Source: Clostridia bacterium (GTDB lineage Bacteria > Bacillota > Clostridia > Oscillospirales > CAG-272). From it: DNA of 33,131 nucleotides. Every line of letters begins with the position of its first letter. Positions within the stretch are counted from its first letter, which is position 1. Position numbers and translations under genes: made by a program. The stretch spans positions 1 through 33,131 of the forward strand of contig JAFTPX010000018.1 in NCBI GenBank assembly GCA_017463065.1, given 5' to 3'. The notes below the pieces were generated by a model. That model was given only the letters and a program-made list of their open reading frames with translations. It was not told where the DNA came from and did not search any database. Of this stretch, positions 14,247-25,078 are shown in pieces.

Positions 14247-15533
14247 TTATTCCTCGACCTCGCCCGAACGCATAATATCCCCCGCGTTCACGGCAAACGG
14301 TACTCTGGCAAAAAATTTCATGGACGGGTGGGGCGCCGACGGAATAGGCGAGCCGCTTTCATCGTATAGCTCCGCCACCGCAAAGCCCCGTCCGATCCGA
14401 TGGGGAGAGATCATCTCCGCACAGTCTCCCACCGAAACCTTGTTTCGCTGAATAAAGGGAGAAAGGATGCCCTTCTCGGTCTCCTTTCCCAAGCCATCGG
14501 GCAGGGGGAGCTCCTCCTCGGCAAGCGCCGTGGCGAAATACGCCTTTTCCCGAATGTATCCGTTCAGGGCAGACAGCTGGGCATTCTCCATGGGATCGTC
14601 CAGATAATAGCCCGTACAATATTCCCGATGGGATACGCTTTCCAGCTCCCGTCTCCACGCGGGATCGAATCGATACCCTTGGGGATCGGCGAAATAAGCG
14701 TCCATCGCCATACGGTAGGCGTTGGTTACCACAGCGGTATAGTAGGCGCTCTTCATCCGCCCCTCGATCTTAAAGGAATCGATCCCCGCCTCCATCAGCG
14801 CGGGAACGATCTCTATCGTACACATATCCTTGGAGGACATGATAAAGGTGCCGAGATCGTTCTGCTCGATGGGAAACGGCGTATCGGGGCGCTTCTCCTC
14901 GGTGACGGTATAGACCCAACGGCAGGGCTGGGTACAAGCACCTCGGTTGGCATCCCGTCCCGTCAGATTCTGAGACAGCATACATCTGCCGCTATAAGAC
15001 ACGCACATAGAGCCGTGAACAAACGCCTCCAGCTCGATCTCGGGGGGGAGCCCCGCCCGAATGGCGCGGATCTCCTCCAACGTCAGCTCCCGTGCCAGCA
15101 CCAATCGCTTCGCCCCCAGCGCGGCATACGCTCTCGCCGCCTCGGGACTGACGATGCTCGCTTGGGTGGAAATATGCACCTCCATGTCGGGCAGAAGCTC
15201 CCGCACGGTGGCAAGCACCCCAAGGTCGGCGACGATCATGGCGTCAATGCCGTAATCCCCAACGCTCCGCAGAAAGTCTCGCAGAGCGGGATATTCGTTA
15301 CCGTGGGGCATGGTATTCAGGGTCAGATAGATCTTTTTTCCCCTCTCGTGGGTATATTGGACCGCCGCCTCCAGCTCCTCGTCGCAAAAATTATCTGCCG
15401 CCGAGCGCATTCCAAAGCGAAGACCCGCCAGATACACCGCGTCCGCTCCGTACAGAAGCGCCGCCTTCAGCTTTTCAAAATTTCCCGCGGGAGACAGAAG
15501 CTCCGTCCGTTTTCGTTGATTGACTTGACTCAT
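14247..15533 (-). CDS. U32 family protein, TrhP-like tRNA hydroxylation factor
   Basis: 428 aa. Annotated historically as a peptidase, but members such as TrhP (E. coli YegQ; B. subtilis YrrN/YrrO) are needed for 5-hydroxyuridine at the tRNA wobble position. The N-terminus TELLSPAGNFEKLKAALLYG and the signature HGSMCVSYSGRCMLSQ are typical; four cysteines at 177, 184, 200 and 204 can bind an iron-sulfur cluster. The C-terminal extension (about 340-428, with the conserved RIGRGFAVAELYD region) matches the long form of the family. The ATG at 15533 is chosen for GAGGAAATC just before it. It leads uppP by 10 nt. Confidence 0.85.
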   Translation of the reverse strand: MSQVNQRKRTELLSPAGNFEKLKAALLYGADAVYLAGLRFGMRSAADNFCDEELEAAVQYTHERGKKIYLTLNTMPHGNEYPALRDFLRSVGDYGIDAMIVADLGVLATVRELLPDMEVHISTQASIVSPEAARAYAALGAKRLVLARELTLEEIRAIRAGLPPEIELEAFVHGSMCVSYSGRCMLSQNLTGRDANRGACTQPCRWVYTVTEEKRPDTPFPIEQNDLGTFIMSSKDMCTIEIVPALMEAGIDSFKIEGRMKSAYYTAVVTNAYRMAMDAYFADPQGYRFDPAWRRELESVSHREYCTGYYLDDPMENAQLSALNGYIREKAYFATALAEEELPLPDGLGKETEKGILSPFIQRNKVSVGDCAEMISPHRIGRGFAVAELYDESGSPIPSAPHPSMKFFARVPFAVNAGDIMRSGEVEE

Positions 15534-15561
15534 GATTTCCTCTTTCCGTACATGTATATTC

Positions 15562-15803
15562 TCATTCCGCCGCTTCATTCCCCTTTTGTGCCCGTTTCCG
15601 CTTGCGAACCTGTTGAGGAGACTCCTGCTTTTTGTGATAGGACATGGCGATATAAAACACGCCCTGCATATAGATATTCAAATCGCAGTCTCCATATCCT
15701 CGGTGATCACGTCGTCAAACAGCCGCTCCAGCTGATCCGAACATTCAAAGCAAAAGAAGGGGTGCTCCTCATCCAGATCGATGCTCCACCCTTCTTTCGA
15801 CAT
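15562..15803 (-). pseudogene. Small acidic/Cys gene broken by a frameshift
   Basis: Read from the ATG at 15803 the frame gives MSKEGWSIDLDEEHPFFCFE, then CSDQLERLFDDVITED, and stops after 41 aa. From about 15684 onward a different frame continues smoothly with YGDCDLNIYMQGVFYIAMSY and a basic tail, stopping at 15562. Restoring one T in the GAGGATATGG stretch would join them into one ~81-aa protein. It has a consensus promoter just upstream. It may be a real frameshift, a sequencing error, or two coincidental frames; no slippery heptamer was seen. Family not recognised. Confidence 0.45.
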
Positions 15804-15811
15804 CTCATCCT

Positions 15812-15840
15812 ATTGTACCACAAAAAAGCCGAGCCGTCAA
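15812..15840 (-). promoter_or_regulatory. Promoter upstream of the small gene and U32-uppP
   Basis: Minus strand TTGACG (15835-15840), 17 bp, TACAAT (15812-15817) with TGG extension. The expected start of transcription (about 15805) nearly coincides with the ATG at 15803, so the small gene would be leaderless, or this promoter serves mainly U32-uppP. Confidence 0.7.
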
Positions 15841-15956
15841 CCGACAGAGGATATTTTATCATTCTTCTCCCGATTTTTTCAAAAAGCAAGCGACTTTTTG
15901 TCATATTCCCCTGTCATTTTACTATTGCACAACAACTCGGCGCACTTGCTACAAAA

Positions 15957-15987
15957 CCAAAAAAGAACTTTCCGTCAGAAAGTTCTT
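15957..15987 (-). terminator. Terminator of the spoIIE operon
   Basis: Minus strand AAGAACTTTC/GAAAGTTCTT (15963-15972/15978-15987), 5-nt loop, ending in TTTTTT. Confidence 0.78.
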
Positions 15988-15996
15988 GAGAGGGTT

Positions 15997-16030
15997 TTAG
16001 GGGGAACTTCTCGAAAGAAGTTCCCCCTAA
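15997..16030. repeat. 15-bp-stem hairpin after the DHHW gene
   Basis: TTAGGGGGAACTTCT (15997-16011), loop CGAA, perfect complement at 16016-16030. With the terminator beside it this makes two hairpins in series, and the GAACTTTCTGACGG stretch on the minus strand resembles the end of the composite repeats at 280 and 13390. Confidence 0.6.
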
Positions 16031-16046
16031 CGCATCCCCACGGTTC

Positions 16047-17213
16047 TCACCTTGCCAATTTGGCGAGGGACGGCTCGTCGATCAGGGTCTGGATTCCCTG
16101 AAGGATCAAAACGCGGTCGTAGGAATTCCTATCCAACAGCTCCGTTACCGTTCGAGGATAATACCGCAGGTCGATCACGTCCAGATCGAAATGCAACGCA
16201 AGAAACGGAATGAGGCTGTTGGCATAGCTATCCTTAATCAGAAGTAACCTCGGACGTGTCTGCTCGGCGGGTTCGGTAACCGTAATGCGCCCGTAATTGC
16301 CCCCCAGAAACACCTCGTACTGCCCCGCGCCCTCGATTGCCGACCGATCGTAAAAGCCCTCAAGCGTCTGACCCGTTTCCTCATTACGGATCACAAACCG
16401 ATCCTCTCCCTCAAATCGATACAGCTCCACCGAATCCGCCTGTTTGGCGACACAACCCGCCGTGGCGTAAGAGCTTCCCAAAAAGTCCTCGCTGACCGTC
16501 TCCACCCGAAAGAAGGGCTCCTCCTTGGGAACGATCCCCAAGGCAGGGGCGACAGCTCGATAGGCAAGATACGCGCCGTAGGTCGTCCAGTGGTGATCCG
16601 TGCGGTATTGGGTCTGCCGCCCTTCTCTCGCCCCTTTCCGAAGCTCCTCCAGAGGAATCACCGTCTCAAAGGAACAGGCTTCCAACGCCTTCCATCCGCT
16701 CTCCTCGGTGGATGTATTGGAAAAACGGGCGTAGAGGGTGGGCAGACAGTCGCTCATCACCTCCGCGCTTCTTGGGACGAATAGCCCGCAAAGGGGAATC
16801 CCCCGCCCCTCGGTCTCGGCAAAAAAATCCTCCATTGCCCCAAGGGTCCGCCGAAAGGTCTCGGACTCCGCGTCGGTTGGTCGGGGGATCAGATACCCGT
16901 CCTTGCCAAAGAGGATCCCATTGTTTTCGCCAAGCCCCAAGGTGATCTGCGCCGCCGCCTTCCACGAGGTCAGGGTGGTCCGCAGAGGAAACTGATCGGC
17001 ATACAGATCCCGCAGGGTCTCGGCAAATTGTCCCGTCAGAAGCTCCTCCGCCGTAGGCGCGCGCCACGTAGTCAGCACCCGATTTTCCCGTTCGGAAAAG
17101 GAAGCCTTGGGGAGAACCATCACAGAGAGCCCCACGGCGGCAAGCAGAATCACCGCAAGGGCGATCAACCATCGATCGGACCCCCGCCCCATCGGTTTCG
17201 TTTCTTTTTCCAT
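16047..17213 (-). CDS. DHHW-family (AlgX/SGNH-like) membrane-anchored protein
   Basis: 388 aa. One N-terminal membrane helix (about 15-35) and then a large outside domain. The family's DHHW signature is at 206-209 (YRTDHHWTTYGAY), and a late LLIKDSYANSLIPFLA carries the Asp/Ser typical of this SGNH-like fold. Related proteins such as AlgX/AlgJ add acetyl groups to polysaccharides and usually sit beside an MBOAT acyltransferase; none is near here. GGAGGAGC precedes the ATG, and the gene begins 8 nt after spoIIE stops, so it must be co-transcribed with spoIIE. A role in acylating a spore or cell-wall polymer is inference. Confidence 0.82.
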   Translation of the reverse strand: MEKETKPMGRGSDRWLIALAVILLAAVGLSVMVLPKASFSERENRVLTTWRAPTAEELLTGQFAETLRDLYADQFPLRTTLTSWKAAAQITLGLGENNGILFGKDGYLIPRPTDAESETFRRTLGAMEDFFAETEGRGIPLCGLFVPRSAEVMSDCLPTLYARFSNTSTEESGWKALEACSFETVIPLEELRKGAREGRQTQYRTDHHWTTYGAYLAYRAVAPALGIVPKEEPFFRVETVSEDFLGSSYATAGCVAKQADSVELYRFEGEDRFVIRNEETGQTLEGFYDRSAIEGAGQYEVFLGGNYGRITVTEPAEQTRPRLLLIKDSYANSLIPFLALHFDLDVIDLRYYPRTVTELLDRNSYDRVLILQGIQTLIDEPSLAKLAR

Positions 17214-17221
17214 GCTCCTCC

Positions 17222-19687
17222 TTATTTTTCAGAAGAGACAGCGGTCTTCGCTCCCTCAATTTTCACGATCAGAACCGAGAGGTCATCCCGACAGCCCTCC
17301 CCCTTGGCGTACTTGACAATCAGATCCGCCAAGCGGTCTGCCGACGCGGTCTGCGCCTGACTGCGAAGCAGATCAAAGAGCCACGGACATTCCTCCTTGC
17401 CCCCCGTTACGCCATCGCTGATCATCACCACCACGTCCCCCTCGTTCACGTCAAACCGAATTCTTCGGGTATCCATCTCCCGTATGATTCCCACGGGCAC
17501 GGTATGAGAGCGAAGCTTGAACAGACTGCCGCTCCGAAAGACGTAGGTAGGCGCCGCCCCGCTTTTATAAAAGGACGCGCGGCTCTTCATCAGATCCATC
17601 TCCATCAGATCCACCGTAGCGGAGCATTCGTGAACGCTTCCGCTTCCTCGGTTTCGCAAAAAGCCGTTGAGCAGCTTCAGCGCGGTCTCGCAGGGGATCC
17701 CCGCTCCGATCATACGGCGCAGAAAGAGTCCGCTGACTCCCGAGGTCAGCGCCGCCTCTCTGCCCGATCCCATTCCGTCGCTGATCAAGGCGTAAAATCG
17801 TCCGTCAGGCTTGCGGAACACGCTCACCGTATCCCCGCAATAAGAATCCTCTCCCTCGGCGCACAGGGTTCGCTTGGCGCAACAGACCGAAAGGGTCTCC
17901 GCCTCCTCGAAGACAAGCGCCGCCTCCTCCTCGAAAACCGTTCCCCCATTCAAGGGAAAGGCGCAAGCTTCCTCTGCCATCTGACGAAGGCGGTCCTTCT
18001 CCCGCCAAAAATCTCGGCAATCGGTTCCCCAAAGGGTAACCCTTCGTTTCCTCCCGCCGCTGACGCACACGCCGCGGATACCGAGGGACTCGTCTCTCAG
18101 TTCGTCGCACAGCCGCAAGGAACGTGTCTCGTCGATCTCATACTCCCCCGCCTCGTCTACCATGGCAGTCGCCAGAATCTCGGATACGGCTTCGTAATCC
18201 TGAGCGAATACCTCGGTACGGTCTCCCTGCAGAAGCTCCTTCGCGTGAAGGGCTGCGTGATGGTTGATCTCCTCCAGAATATCGGGAAGCCGACCGCACC
18301 GCGCCGTCAGGCTCTTGGGCGCGTCCGCCGCCGTCAGATGTCCGTTTCGATGCAAGATCGCGCTCAGGGTTCCTACCTCTCCCGCGCTCAGATGATATCG
18401 CTCCCCCCAACAGCCTGTCCGATCGGGACAGGTAGCGCAGGAGCTGTCAAAGGCGTGATCGCAGATCTGCCGCAGATCGCCCTCCGTAGGGGTCTGCATC
18501 CGTCGGCTCAAGCCGTAAAACACCTCCGACAGAGAGGAAAAGCCCTCACAAAGCTCCTTGATCCGCCGATGGGTATCGGTCAGGCGCAGATGATCCATCG
18601 CCTCCCTCCCCAAGGGGACGCAAGCCTTCCGCTCCGTCCGCTCCGCGGAGGCGGTCGTTTCCGCCGCCGTCTCGGTTCGGGAGGCGGAAAAGAACAGCTT
18701 GTCCATCACGGCGAAGAGCACGCAGGCGCCAAGAATGGCGGGAGCGAGACCGTTGAGCGCACCGATCCCTCGGACGTAAAAGCCCCACGCCACCGAAACC
18801 GAGCAAGCCGCCGAGCACGCAAGAAACGGGGACACCGCCAGAAGCAATCCCGCCGACAGCGCGCCGAAGGCAAACAGGGGCGCCAGCTCCACCGAGATCG
18901 CCAATCCGCAGACCGTTCCCGCGATCACGCCTGCCACGATCCCCTGCTTTCTCGTCAGATACAGCACAAGGAACATACAACCGAAAACCCCAAGGCTCAC
19001 GCCGTACAGCGTAGCGTCCCCCGTCGCCCAAAGGAGGACGAACGCCAAGGACAACAGTCCGCTTCGCTTGCGCCAGACCCCCGCACTCTCATCGCTAAAA
19101 AATCCGCTGAAAAGCAACACCGCCGCGGGTGCCGCCACCACGCCGAGGATCGTGCCGTACAGATCGTAATACAGAAATCCGCCCTGACTCAGCCGATAGA
19201 TCCCCACCGCAAAGGCGGCGATGGCAGCGGTCGCCATGCGCAGACTAACGTGCTCCGAAAAGAGAACGGGCCAGACCTCTCCGAAGGTCCTCTCCCCCGC
19301 AGAGGCACTCTCTTCCTCCGACCAAGGCGTATCCAAGGCAAAGCGCACCAGCAGGCGGATCAGCAAAACCGCCGTCAGAACCCCCAGCCAGAGAAGCCGA
19401 TCCTCGCTTCTCCACGCCGCCACGCAAAGCCCCGCCCAAAGGTAGATCACCCGTCGGTCGGCGGCGCACAGCAGAGCGATCCCAAAGGGTCTTGTGCCGA
19501 AGGGCAGTACCGCGCCCCCCAACAAATACCCCCACAGGGCATACAGTAACCCGAAAAACACGTTCAAAAGGAACGTCCTCCCGTCCCATTTTGCCCTTGC
19601 GGCGGAAGCCCCCTGTGCCTCCGTTTGCGGTTGCGTCGGCTCGGGAAGCCGTTCCGTCCCCTCCGTTTGCTTTTTGTTTGCGTCCAT
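17222..19687 (-). CDS. spoIIE: Stage II sporulation protein E, PP2C phosphatase
   Basis: 821 aa, the size of B. subtilis SpoIIE. In the forespore it dephosphorylates SpoIIAA to free sigma-F, and it also acts with FtsZ at the polar septum. The N-terminal third holds about ten membrane segments (roughly 40-355), then a central regulatory region, then a PP2C domain (about 600-815) with ALISDGMGSGREA and VVVMISDGVTGG supplying the metal-binding Asp residues, and a closing CRDDLSVLIVKI. The ATG at 19687 is chosen for GGAAGGAGAG upstream and because the longer frame has no family similarity. The first gene of an operon with the DHHW gene. Confidence 0.94.
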   Translation of the reverse strand: MDANKKQTEGTERLPEPTQPQTEAQGASAARAKWDGRTFLLNVFFGLLYALWGYLLGGAVLPFGTRPFGIALLCAADRRVIYLWAGLCVAAWRSEDRLLWLGVLTAVLLIRLLVRFALDTPWSEEESASAGERTFGEVWPVLFSEHVSLRMATAAIAAFAVGIYRLSQGGFLYYDLYGTILGVVAAPAAVLLFSGFFSDESAGVWRKRSGLLSLAFVLLWATGDATLYGVSLGVFGCMFLVLYLTRKQGIVAGVIAGTVCGLAISVELAPLFAFGALSAGLLLAVSPFLACSAACSVSVAWGFYVRGIGALNGLAPAILGACVLFAVMDKLFFSASRTETAAETTASAERTERKACVPLGREAMDHLRLTDTHRRIKELCEGFSSLSEVFYGLSRRMQTPTEGDLRQICDHAFDSSCATCPDRTGCWGERYHLSAGEVGTLSAILHRNGHLTAADAPKSLTARCGRLPDILEEINHHAALHAKELLQGDRTEVFAQDYEAVSEILATAMVDEAGEYEIDETRSLRLCDELRDESLGIRGVCVSGGRKRRVTLWGTDCRDFWREKDRLRQMAEEACAFPLNGGTVFEEEAALVFEEAETLSVCCAKRTLCAEGEDSYCGDTVSVFRKPDGRFYALISDGMGSGREAALTSGVSGLFLRRMIGAGIPCETALKLLNGFLRNRGSGSVHECSATVDLMEMDLMKSRASFYKSGAAPTYVFRSGSLFKLRSHTVPVGIIREMDTRRIRFDVNEGDVVVMISDGVTGGKEECPWLFDLLRSQAQTASADRLADLIVKYAKGEGCRDDLSVLIVKIEGAKTAVSSEK

Positions 19688-19736
19688 TTGCTTTTCTCTC
19701 CTTCCTCTGTAAGGATTGCGTTCTTCTATGGAACTG

Positions 19737-19770
19737 ATTGTATCAAAAAGTCGCCAAAAGCCGTGTCGGA
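19737..19770 (-). promoter_or_regulatory. Candidate Spo0A-controlled promoter of spoIIE
   Basis: Minus strand CCGACA (19764-19769), 21 bp, TACAAT (19737-19742). The B. subtilis spoIIE and spoIIG promoters have the same odd 21-22 bp spacing and are activated by Spo0A-P. The -35 lies in TCCGACA, one base from the 0A box (TTCGACA), and similar 7-mers occur at 19806-19812 and 19901-19907. The region 19688-19912 otherwise shows no gene. Confidence 0.45.
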
Positions 19771-19912
19771 TTCCGTCGGCGCCCTTGAGAATATTCCAAA
19801 AACCGTTCGACCCATTCTCCGTATCTTTGGGGAAATGCGACGGCAAGCGGAGCGGGTTCTCTCGGGAAATCCAAGGGCAATAGCAATGCGCCTCCTTTTT
19901 TGTCGGACGATT

Positions 19913-20284
19913 CTACTCTCCGCTCTCTTCCGACCGCTCCTTCCTCTGCAGCGCCAAAATTCCGCTGACCACCAGCATCCCCCCGAATAGCTTCCGCAAA
20001 AGGTCGCCGTTGACGTGAGGTGCCAGTGCCGATCCCAGCAAGGCTCCCGCAATCCCTGTTCCCGCCATCAGAAGGACGGCGAGGGGAAGGACGTGCCGCT
20101 GCCGAAGATGAACCAGCATGGACGCGCCTGCCGAGAACAAAAAGAAAAGCAGATTCATCCCCTGCGCGGTCAGCTGTGGTGTCTCCCCAAACAGTGCCAA
20201 ATAGACCACGAACAAGCCTCCGCCTCCCACTCCCATTCCCGACAGCGCGGCAATCAGAAACGCCGCAATCATATGAACTACCAT
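19913..20284 (-). CDS. TauE/SafE (TSUP) family half-transporter, second of a pair
   Basis: 123 aa, about half the family's usual 250. Begins MVVHMIAAFLIAALSGMGVG with a GGGG motif typical of TSUP repeats, then LTAQGMNLLFFLFSAGASM and further helices; four membrane segments in all. The start at 20284 fits the AAGGA before it. It follows the other half by 32 nt. Since TSUP proteins are two similar repeats of four helices each, the two genes probably form one transporter as a heterodimer. Substrate (sulfite, sulfonate or another anion) is unknown. Confidence 0.8.
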   Translation of the reverse strand: MVVHMIAAFLIAALSGMGVGGGGLFVVYLALFGETPQLTAQGMNLLFFLFSAGASMLVHLRQRHVLPLAVLLMAGTGIAGALLGSALAPHVNGDLLRKLFGGMLVVSGILALQRKERSEESGE

Positions 20285-20316
20285 AAGTCCTTTCCTTTCT
20301 TTTCTTGATTTTACGG

Positions 20317-20715
20317 TTATCGGATCATCAGCATGATCCCCGAATAGATCACAAGCGCCCCGAACAGCTTCTTCAGGGGCTTCGCCTTCAGCTTCCCCAG
20401 AAGCAGTCCGCCCAACAGTCCCCCCGCGATGGCGGGCAAGGCAAAGACCCCGAAGCCCTCGGTCCGCAAATGTCCCGACAGGGCGTACCGAACGCAGGAC
20501 ACCGCCGAGATGGGAAGCATCACGCACAGCGCGTTGGCGTACAGATCTCTCGCCTCGGGCAAATCCTCCGATCGCGCCGCCGCCAAGGCAAATACCACAA
20601 GAATTCCGCCTCCCGCTCCCAGCAAGCCGTTGGCAAAGCCCGCCAACAGTCCCCCGAGCGCCAGATACAGTCCTCTCCCCCTCTTTTTTCCTATGAGCCT
20701 GATTCCCGTCCTCAT
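20317..20715 (-). CDS. TauE/SafE (TSUP) family half-transporter, first of a pair
   Basis: 132 aa. After a short basic start come LALGGLLAGFANGLLGAGGG, the family's first-repeat signature, and LLGGLLLGKLKAKPLKKLFG, its closing motif; four hydrophobic segments. AAGGGAG stands before the ATG at 20715. It appears intact rather than truncated, because its partner has its own start and ribosome binding site. Divergent from ftsK. Confidence 0.82.
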   Translation of the reverse strand: MRTGIRLIGKKRGRGLYLALGGLLAGFANGLLGAGGGILVVFALAAARSEDLPEARDLYANALCVMLPISAVSCVRYALSGHLRTEGFGVFALPAIAGGLLGGLLLGKLKAKPLKKLFGALVIYSGIMLMIR

Positions 20716-20768
20716 GGATTTCTCCCTTTCTTTCCTTCTCTATTTTCTCGAAAACAGCGAAAAAACGC

Positions 20769-20797
20769 TTGCAAGCCACAAAACTTTATGATATAAT
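20769..20797 (+). promoter_or_regulatory. Sigma-A promoter of ftsK
   Basis: TTGCAA (20769-20774), 17 bp, TATAAT (20792-20797), about 88 nt before the start codon. Confidence 0.82.
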
Positions 20798-20884
20798 GTA
20801 AAATGGATTGATGTTCCGTTACGGAATAGTTTACCCAATCATTCAAATTTTATCCTTTTACTCATCGGGAGGTACGATAGATTC

Positions 20885-23659
<2,775 letters not shown>

Positions 23660-23950
23660 AAAGGATGCCGGGATACGCCAACGGCGGTATCTCATTTAGA
23701 TGCGGAAGTCGTGCTTTGGCTCTCGTCGACGTACAAAAGTACGTCAGCGAGCCAAAGCGCGGCTAAAAAATACGGATAAAATTTGAAATCCCCAAGAATT
23801 TCTACCCCAAATACCGCTCTTGCCATCGGCTTTTGATGACAAAAGCGGTTATTTCTTTTCTTCTTGATTCACGGACTTTTGTTCCCCGCGAAATGAGACC
23901 TCGCCTTTTCGTTTGAAGTCATGACCGCCAGCCGATTGTTTTCGTTATAT
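23660..23950. other. Non-coding gap after ftsK
   Basis: About 290 nt without a gene. It contains a long imperfect hairpin at 23713-23758 (listed separately) and a small GCTTTTG/CAAAAGC stem (23829-23846) followed by a T-rich stretch that could stop ftsK transcripts. Confidence 0.55.
23713..23758. repeat. Long imperfect palindrome after ftsK
   Basis: GCTTTGGCTC (23713-23722) pairs with GAGCCAAAGC (23749-23758), and inside it GACGTAC/GTACGTC (23728-23734/23739-23745) pair around AAAA. No T-tract follows on either strand. Confidence 0.6.
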
Positions 23951-23989
23951 AAAAAAGCGTCAGCCTTTCAAAGAGGCTGACGCTTTTTT
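23951..23989. terminator. Bidirectional terminator between ftsK and abrB
   Basis: AAAAAAGCGTCAGCCT (23951-23966) pairs perfectly with 23974-23989 around a 7-nt loop. A- and T-runs at both ends let it work in either direction, as needed for the convergent genes. Confidence 0.9.
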
Positions 23990-24000
23990 CATCTGATCGA

Positions 24001-24246
24001 TCAGAATTCCTTTTTCATTTTCGCAACGCAAGCGCCGCAAACGCGCTTTCCGTTAAAATAAATAATATCATCCGCGTTATTGCAGAAAATGCAGGATGGC
24101 TGATACTTTTGCAGAATAATTTTATCCTCGTCTGTAAAAATCTCAATAGCATCCTTTTGCTGAATGTCCAAGGTTTTCCGAATTTCAATGGGCAATACGA
24201 TTCGTCCCAGCTCGTCAACCTTGCGTACGACTCCCGTGGATTTCAT
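24001..24246 (-). CDS. abrB: AbrB/SpoVT-type transition-state regulator with zinc ribbon
   Basis: 81 aa. The N-terminal swapped-hairpin DNA-binding domain is textbook (STGVVRKVDELGRIVLPIEI and RKTLDIQQKDAIEIF). The C-terminal part has two cysteine pairs (C52/C55, C70/C73) that should bind zinc, a form common in Clostridia. AbrB homologues repress stationary-phase and sporulation genes and are themselves repressed by Spo0A-P. The ATG at 24246 was chosen for the GGAGAA upstream. A consensus promoter lies ~140 nt upstream, leaving a long leader. Whether it is AbrB or SpoVT in function is open. Confidence 0.9.
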   Translation of the reverse strand: MKSTGVVRKVDELGRIVLPIEIRKTLDIQQKDAIEIFTDEDKIILQKYQPSCIFCNNADDIIYFNGKRVCGACVAKMKKEF

Positions 24247-24388
24247 GGTTTTTTCTCCTTTTTTCATTTTCGCGTTGGATAGATTCATTGGCTTCCCTAA
24301 ACTGCTTCGCGCTTGAAGTCTTACCGTTTCGACCAATCACACAAGGCAACTCTTCTGCTTCTGTCGAAAATCCGTGGTTCTTTTCCTT

Positions 24389-24417
24389 ATTATAGTATAC
24401 TTCGATTTAAATGTCAA
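24389..24417 (-). promoter_or_regulatory. Sigma-A promoter of abrB
   Basis: Minus strand TTGACA (24412-24417), 17 bp, TATAAT (24389-24394): perfect consensus. Confidence 0.88.
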
Positions 24418-24621
24418 GAGAAATTTCTTATTTTTTTAGCTATTTTACCAAAATCCCCTCTTTTTTTTCGTTTTTTTCAAAAAACGCCCCTTTTTTGCGC
24501 GCTTTTTCGATATGTTTCGACTTTCCTTCCATTGGCAATCTTTTTTAAAAATACGATTAAGATGGGAAAGATCCGTCAATACTGTTGTTACCTCAAATGC
24601 CAAATAAACGGAGATGCACAC

Positions 24622-24918
24622 ATGCTCAAAGGAATTCAGAAACGTGTGATCTGGATGCGGATCACGGGAAACCGTTATTTTGAGGGGGCGTATTTTATTC
24701 TGCATTCGGATGCCCCCAACCACCCCGCCCCCTGCGGGGAAAACGAAATGATCAGGGAAGCCAATCGGATTCTGGCGGAAAGCCATGCCCTCCGAAAGCG
24801 GGGCGGGGCGCGCCCACGCCGCTCCTCTGCCTCTCGGGCGGTTCCCTTTTTTTGCGGCGCCGTCTGCGGTGCGCTGTCCGTCCTACTCTCTTGGATTCTC
24901 GTGCTGTTGTTCGCCTGA
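24622..24918 (+). CDS. Small protein with C-terminal membrane helix, unknown function
   Basis: 98 aa. The N-terminal half (KRVIWMRITGNRYFEGAYFI and EMIREANRILAES) looks like a compact soluble domain; a basic stretch (58-70) leads to a single C-terminal helix (about 73-97), so it may be tail-anchored with its bulk in the cytoplasm. GGAG lies 9 nt before the ATG. Only a lone TTGGCA (24532) suggests a promoter. The region before it (24418-24621) is T-rich and seems empty. Family not recognised with confidence; the gene itself is probable, not certain. Confidence 0.55.
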   Translation: MLKGIQKRVIWMRITGNRYFEGAYFILHSDAPNHPAPCGENEMIREANRILAESHALRKRGGARPRRSSASRAVPFFCGAVCGALSVLLSWILVLLFA

Positions 24919-24943
24919 CTCCTACCCTCCCTACGGAAAACTC

Positions 24944-24972
24944 TTGACAATTGAAAAAAAATATGGTATACT
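24944..24972 (+). promoter_or_regulatory. Sigma-A promoter of the RNase J gene
   Basis: TTGACA (24944-24949), 17 bp, TATACT (24967-24972) with TGG extension. The ~100-nt leader carries ACCTTCC/GGAAGGT (24995-25001/25034-25040) closing a G/C-rich domain, possibly a stabilising structure or a target of RNase J itself. Confidence 0.8.
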
Positions 24973-25078
24973 ATTCAAAGCTATGAAAAAATTGACCTTC
25001 CAAGGCGCGCGGGGAGCGGTGCCGTGGGCTCGGGGAAGGTTGGATTCGTGTGTTTATTTTTAAAAATTAGGAGAATTT

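Noticed and set aside
17504..19549. 681-codon frame opposite spoIIE
   Set aside because: Very Arg/His/Gln-rich shadow of spoIIE with no promoter or ribosome binding site.
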